Shown here: positions 62,272 to 64,000 of the stretch, piece after piece
How positions within the stretch are numbered: position 1 is the stretch's first letter
Layout: each line of letters opens with the position of its first letter
DNA from: Mimachlamys varia
Lineage: Eukaryota; Mollusca; Bivalvia; Pectinida; Pectinidae
Length of the DNA: 64,000 nucleotides
Direction: 5' to 3'
Assembly: GCA_947623455.1 (NCBI GenBank)
Contig: OX392529.1
Coordinates: 60,655,186-60,719,185, forward strand
Program-made: the position numbers and the translations under genes
The notes under the pieces: generated by a model
Told to the model about the DNA's origin: nothing
What the model saw: only the letters and a program-made list of their open reading frames with translations
The model's database searches: none

Positions 62272-62361
62272 CACGACAGAAAAGTTCCGCTTCGAGTGTG
62301 TTATCTCCCCCTGAGCGAAGCCGACCCCGCGGACGTACCACAACCTCCTCGCAATCTCAAC
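62272..62361 (+). CDS. CLASP: CLASP exon: basic Ser/Arg linker (RQ.SS.S ... SQSQ)
   Basis: 90 bases, phase 1/1, acceptor ...cttattacag and donor AAC|GTAAGT. The product reads PRQKSSASSVLSPPERSRPR then GRTTTSSQSQ. It aligns with vertebrate CLASP RRQSSGSATN...RGRSRAKVVSQSQ, which confirms that the gene continues across the 12-kb intron. The segment belongs to the basic central region that binds microtubules. Confidence 0.9.
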
Positions 62362-63852
62362 GTAAGTATCCCCCAGGACTCTGTCCCCTGGGGGTGGGGA
62401 CCGTGCTCCAGAGGCTTGACAAGACTTTCGGTGTTTAGAATGTAAAACTCTGCATGCTACTTACTGCAGACTGATTTGATGTTGTATCTGAAGTGTTGTT
62501 TACCCGATGAACATTTTATAAGCATGGGATGACGTGTGTAGCCATAGACCTGGTTCTGTGTGGAACTTAGGTTTAGTCTGTAACAGGTGCCAGGTCTTCT
62601 TTAGAAACAAATAAAAAAACATTGTACTTTGATTTAAGTGTGAATATGGAGAGTAAATATAAGGCTTTTTCGCCTAATGAATGAGTATCCGGAGTGGTAA
62701 TTCAGAAAAAGTTGTTGCCGAGCGTTTGACATCTAAGACTTATCACTGTTTCACTATTTCCATTCCTTTTTATAATAACACTACCACTGTCACAATGAAG
62801 CTCACACACAGTGTGGCTCTCCACTTCTGTAAAACAGCACCACAGCATGCCTGATGTCCACTCACCCACTATGCACCTCTAGAATGGTATTTTTTCCCTC
62901 CGTGCCCCTCCCAGAGATCAAATCATGTATTTCCGTACTTAGTTTCTGTTTGCAAATATTTGTTTCTAACATGTCTGCTGTTCACATGGAAACAAGGTGC
63001 ATGATATCTGTTACGTGATTTCTCTCAAAACAATTTGAATAACTGTGTGATGTATTTCTAAAGTGAAAGTATATGTTGTGTAATGTATTATGTGTGTAAA
63101 GTGAAAGTAGGACCAACTGTGTTGTGTGTTGCTATTAACTGTGTGAACCTGTGTTAGTTGCTAGTTTCTGCATGCTACCAATACCTGTTGTGAAGACTTG
63201 ATGTTCTCTATCTAACTAGCTAATGTAGTCTGCAATTAGTTAGATAAGAAATTAATGTCAAGTGATTTTACTTGCATCAATCTTTATTTTGTAGTGGATA
63301 TCCTAACCTGAAAAATCATTCCCTAATACAAAATCATTGCTGTCTGGTTTTAATGATTTATTGAATATTGCTTTCAAGTCAAAATAATGCTTCTATATTG
63401 AATGATTGTAATAATGTTGTAAGAATATAATGAAGTTTGTATAAATAATGCTAAACAAATTTACAGTAAAAGTCTGTTTCTACATTGGTACATATAGCTC
63501 TGCATTTCTCCATCATCATAAAAGTCTTGTGTCCTTATGCAACTTCCCATTGGGATTTGTTTGGAAGCAAGCTACCATCACTGTGTTAAGTAACGAAATC
63601 TACTTATATCGGTATTAAACAGATGGAAGCAGTATATGAGAAAATGAGGAGTTGAACCTCCTTTTTTTACCTTAAGTTTCATTTTGCAAGGGTTAGTTTT
63701 CATAGTTAAGGCATCAGAACATATTCATTGGTATTGAAGTTCACCAACCATTTTTTTTAGGTACCCATTATCACACTATGGTTTGTACAGCAGTCTACCT
63801 AGCTGTCTACTTGTGTACCACTGTCTTAACTTACATCCGTATTGTGTTCTAG
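62362..63852. other. Intron, no gene seen
   Basis: About 1.5 kb without supported exon or array. It ends at acceptor tccgtattgtgttctag. Confidence 0.6.
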
Positions 63853-64000
63853 CCAACAGTCGTTCTGGATCGCCCTCGTCCCGTCTGAGTTACCTCACTC
63901 ATACGACAGGCCGAGCAGAGTCCACCATGACCCCTGGACGACCTCGAAGGTCAGGTATGGTCCGCAGTCAGGGGGCCAGTCGAGAGGGCAGTCCGACCCG
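63853..64000 (+). CDS. CLASP: CLASP exon (partial): linker near the EB1-binding region
   Basis: The exon starts in phase 1 and is open to the window end. The product reads PNSRSGSPSSRLSYLTHTTG, then RPRRSGMVRSQGASREGSPT R. RSGSPSSR matches vertebrate GSRSGSPGR or SRSSSPGK, and RSQGASREGSPTR matches RSQGCSRE(T/A)SP.R. In vertebrates the residues before RSQG are SKIP, an EB1-binding SxIP motif; here they are SGMV. A second SxIP lies about 15 residues further on in vertebrates and would be outside this window. A possible internal donor (CAG|GTATGG) occurs at 63957. Confidence 0.9.

Overview
The window looks like one long stretch of a single animal gene, read on the + strand. The gene is CLASP, a microtubule plus-end-tracking protein. 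It is a mosaic of short exons (39 to 276 bases) with clean GT-AG borders, set in AT-rich introns. No bacterial operon, phage or plasmid feature is visible, and the exon/intron structure makes the source eukaryotic. The protein is clearly metazoan CLASP. The very high minisatellite load and a tRNA-derived SINE-head repeat suggest a mollusc, probably a bivalve, but that placement is inference.

Gene layout. There is no TOG1 domain in the window. The common body begins at 35259 with a Ser-rich linker (exons at 35259, 36218, 37202 and 39129). TOG2 follows over seven exons (43400 to about 46650). Next comes the Ser/Pro/Arg-rich microtubule- and EB1-binding linker (exons at 46519, 47004, 49296, 50040, 62272 and 63853), which is still open at the window end. 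Three candidate alternative first exons (1988, 29924, 60833) each have an ATG, an in-frame upstream stop and a donor in phase 1, the phase the next body exon needs. They would make TOG1-less isoforms (1988, 29924) and an isoform lacking both TOG1 and TOG2 (60833).

Repeats. By my own sum about 30% of the window is tandem arrays. The largest are a 39-bp array of about 136 copies (16681-21985), a 60-bp array of about 54 copies made from the 5' half of a tRNA-derived SINE and carrying a Pol III A box (about 39965-43200), a 61-bp array (25790-27510), a 26-bp array (54720-55965), a 25-bp array (33355-34512), a 21-bp array (4436-5270) and a second 25-bp array (51010-51720). Many units are multiples of 3 and so give long spurious reading frames on either strand.

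The most unusual points are the cluster of phase-matched alternative N-terminal exons, an apparent tandem duplication of a linker exon, a duplicated exon end plus splice donor at 44309-44399, a 75-bp array that seems to have grown from the acceptor region of the next TOG2 exon, and the A-box array inside a TOG2-proximal intron. Introns hold no other gene I can support, apart from a weak minus-strand candidate exon near 28495-28603.
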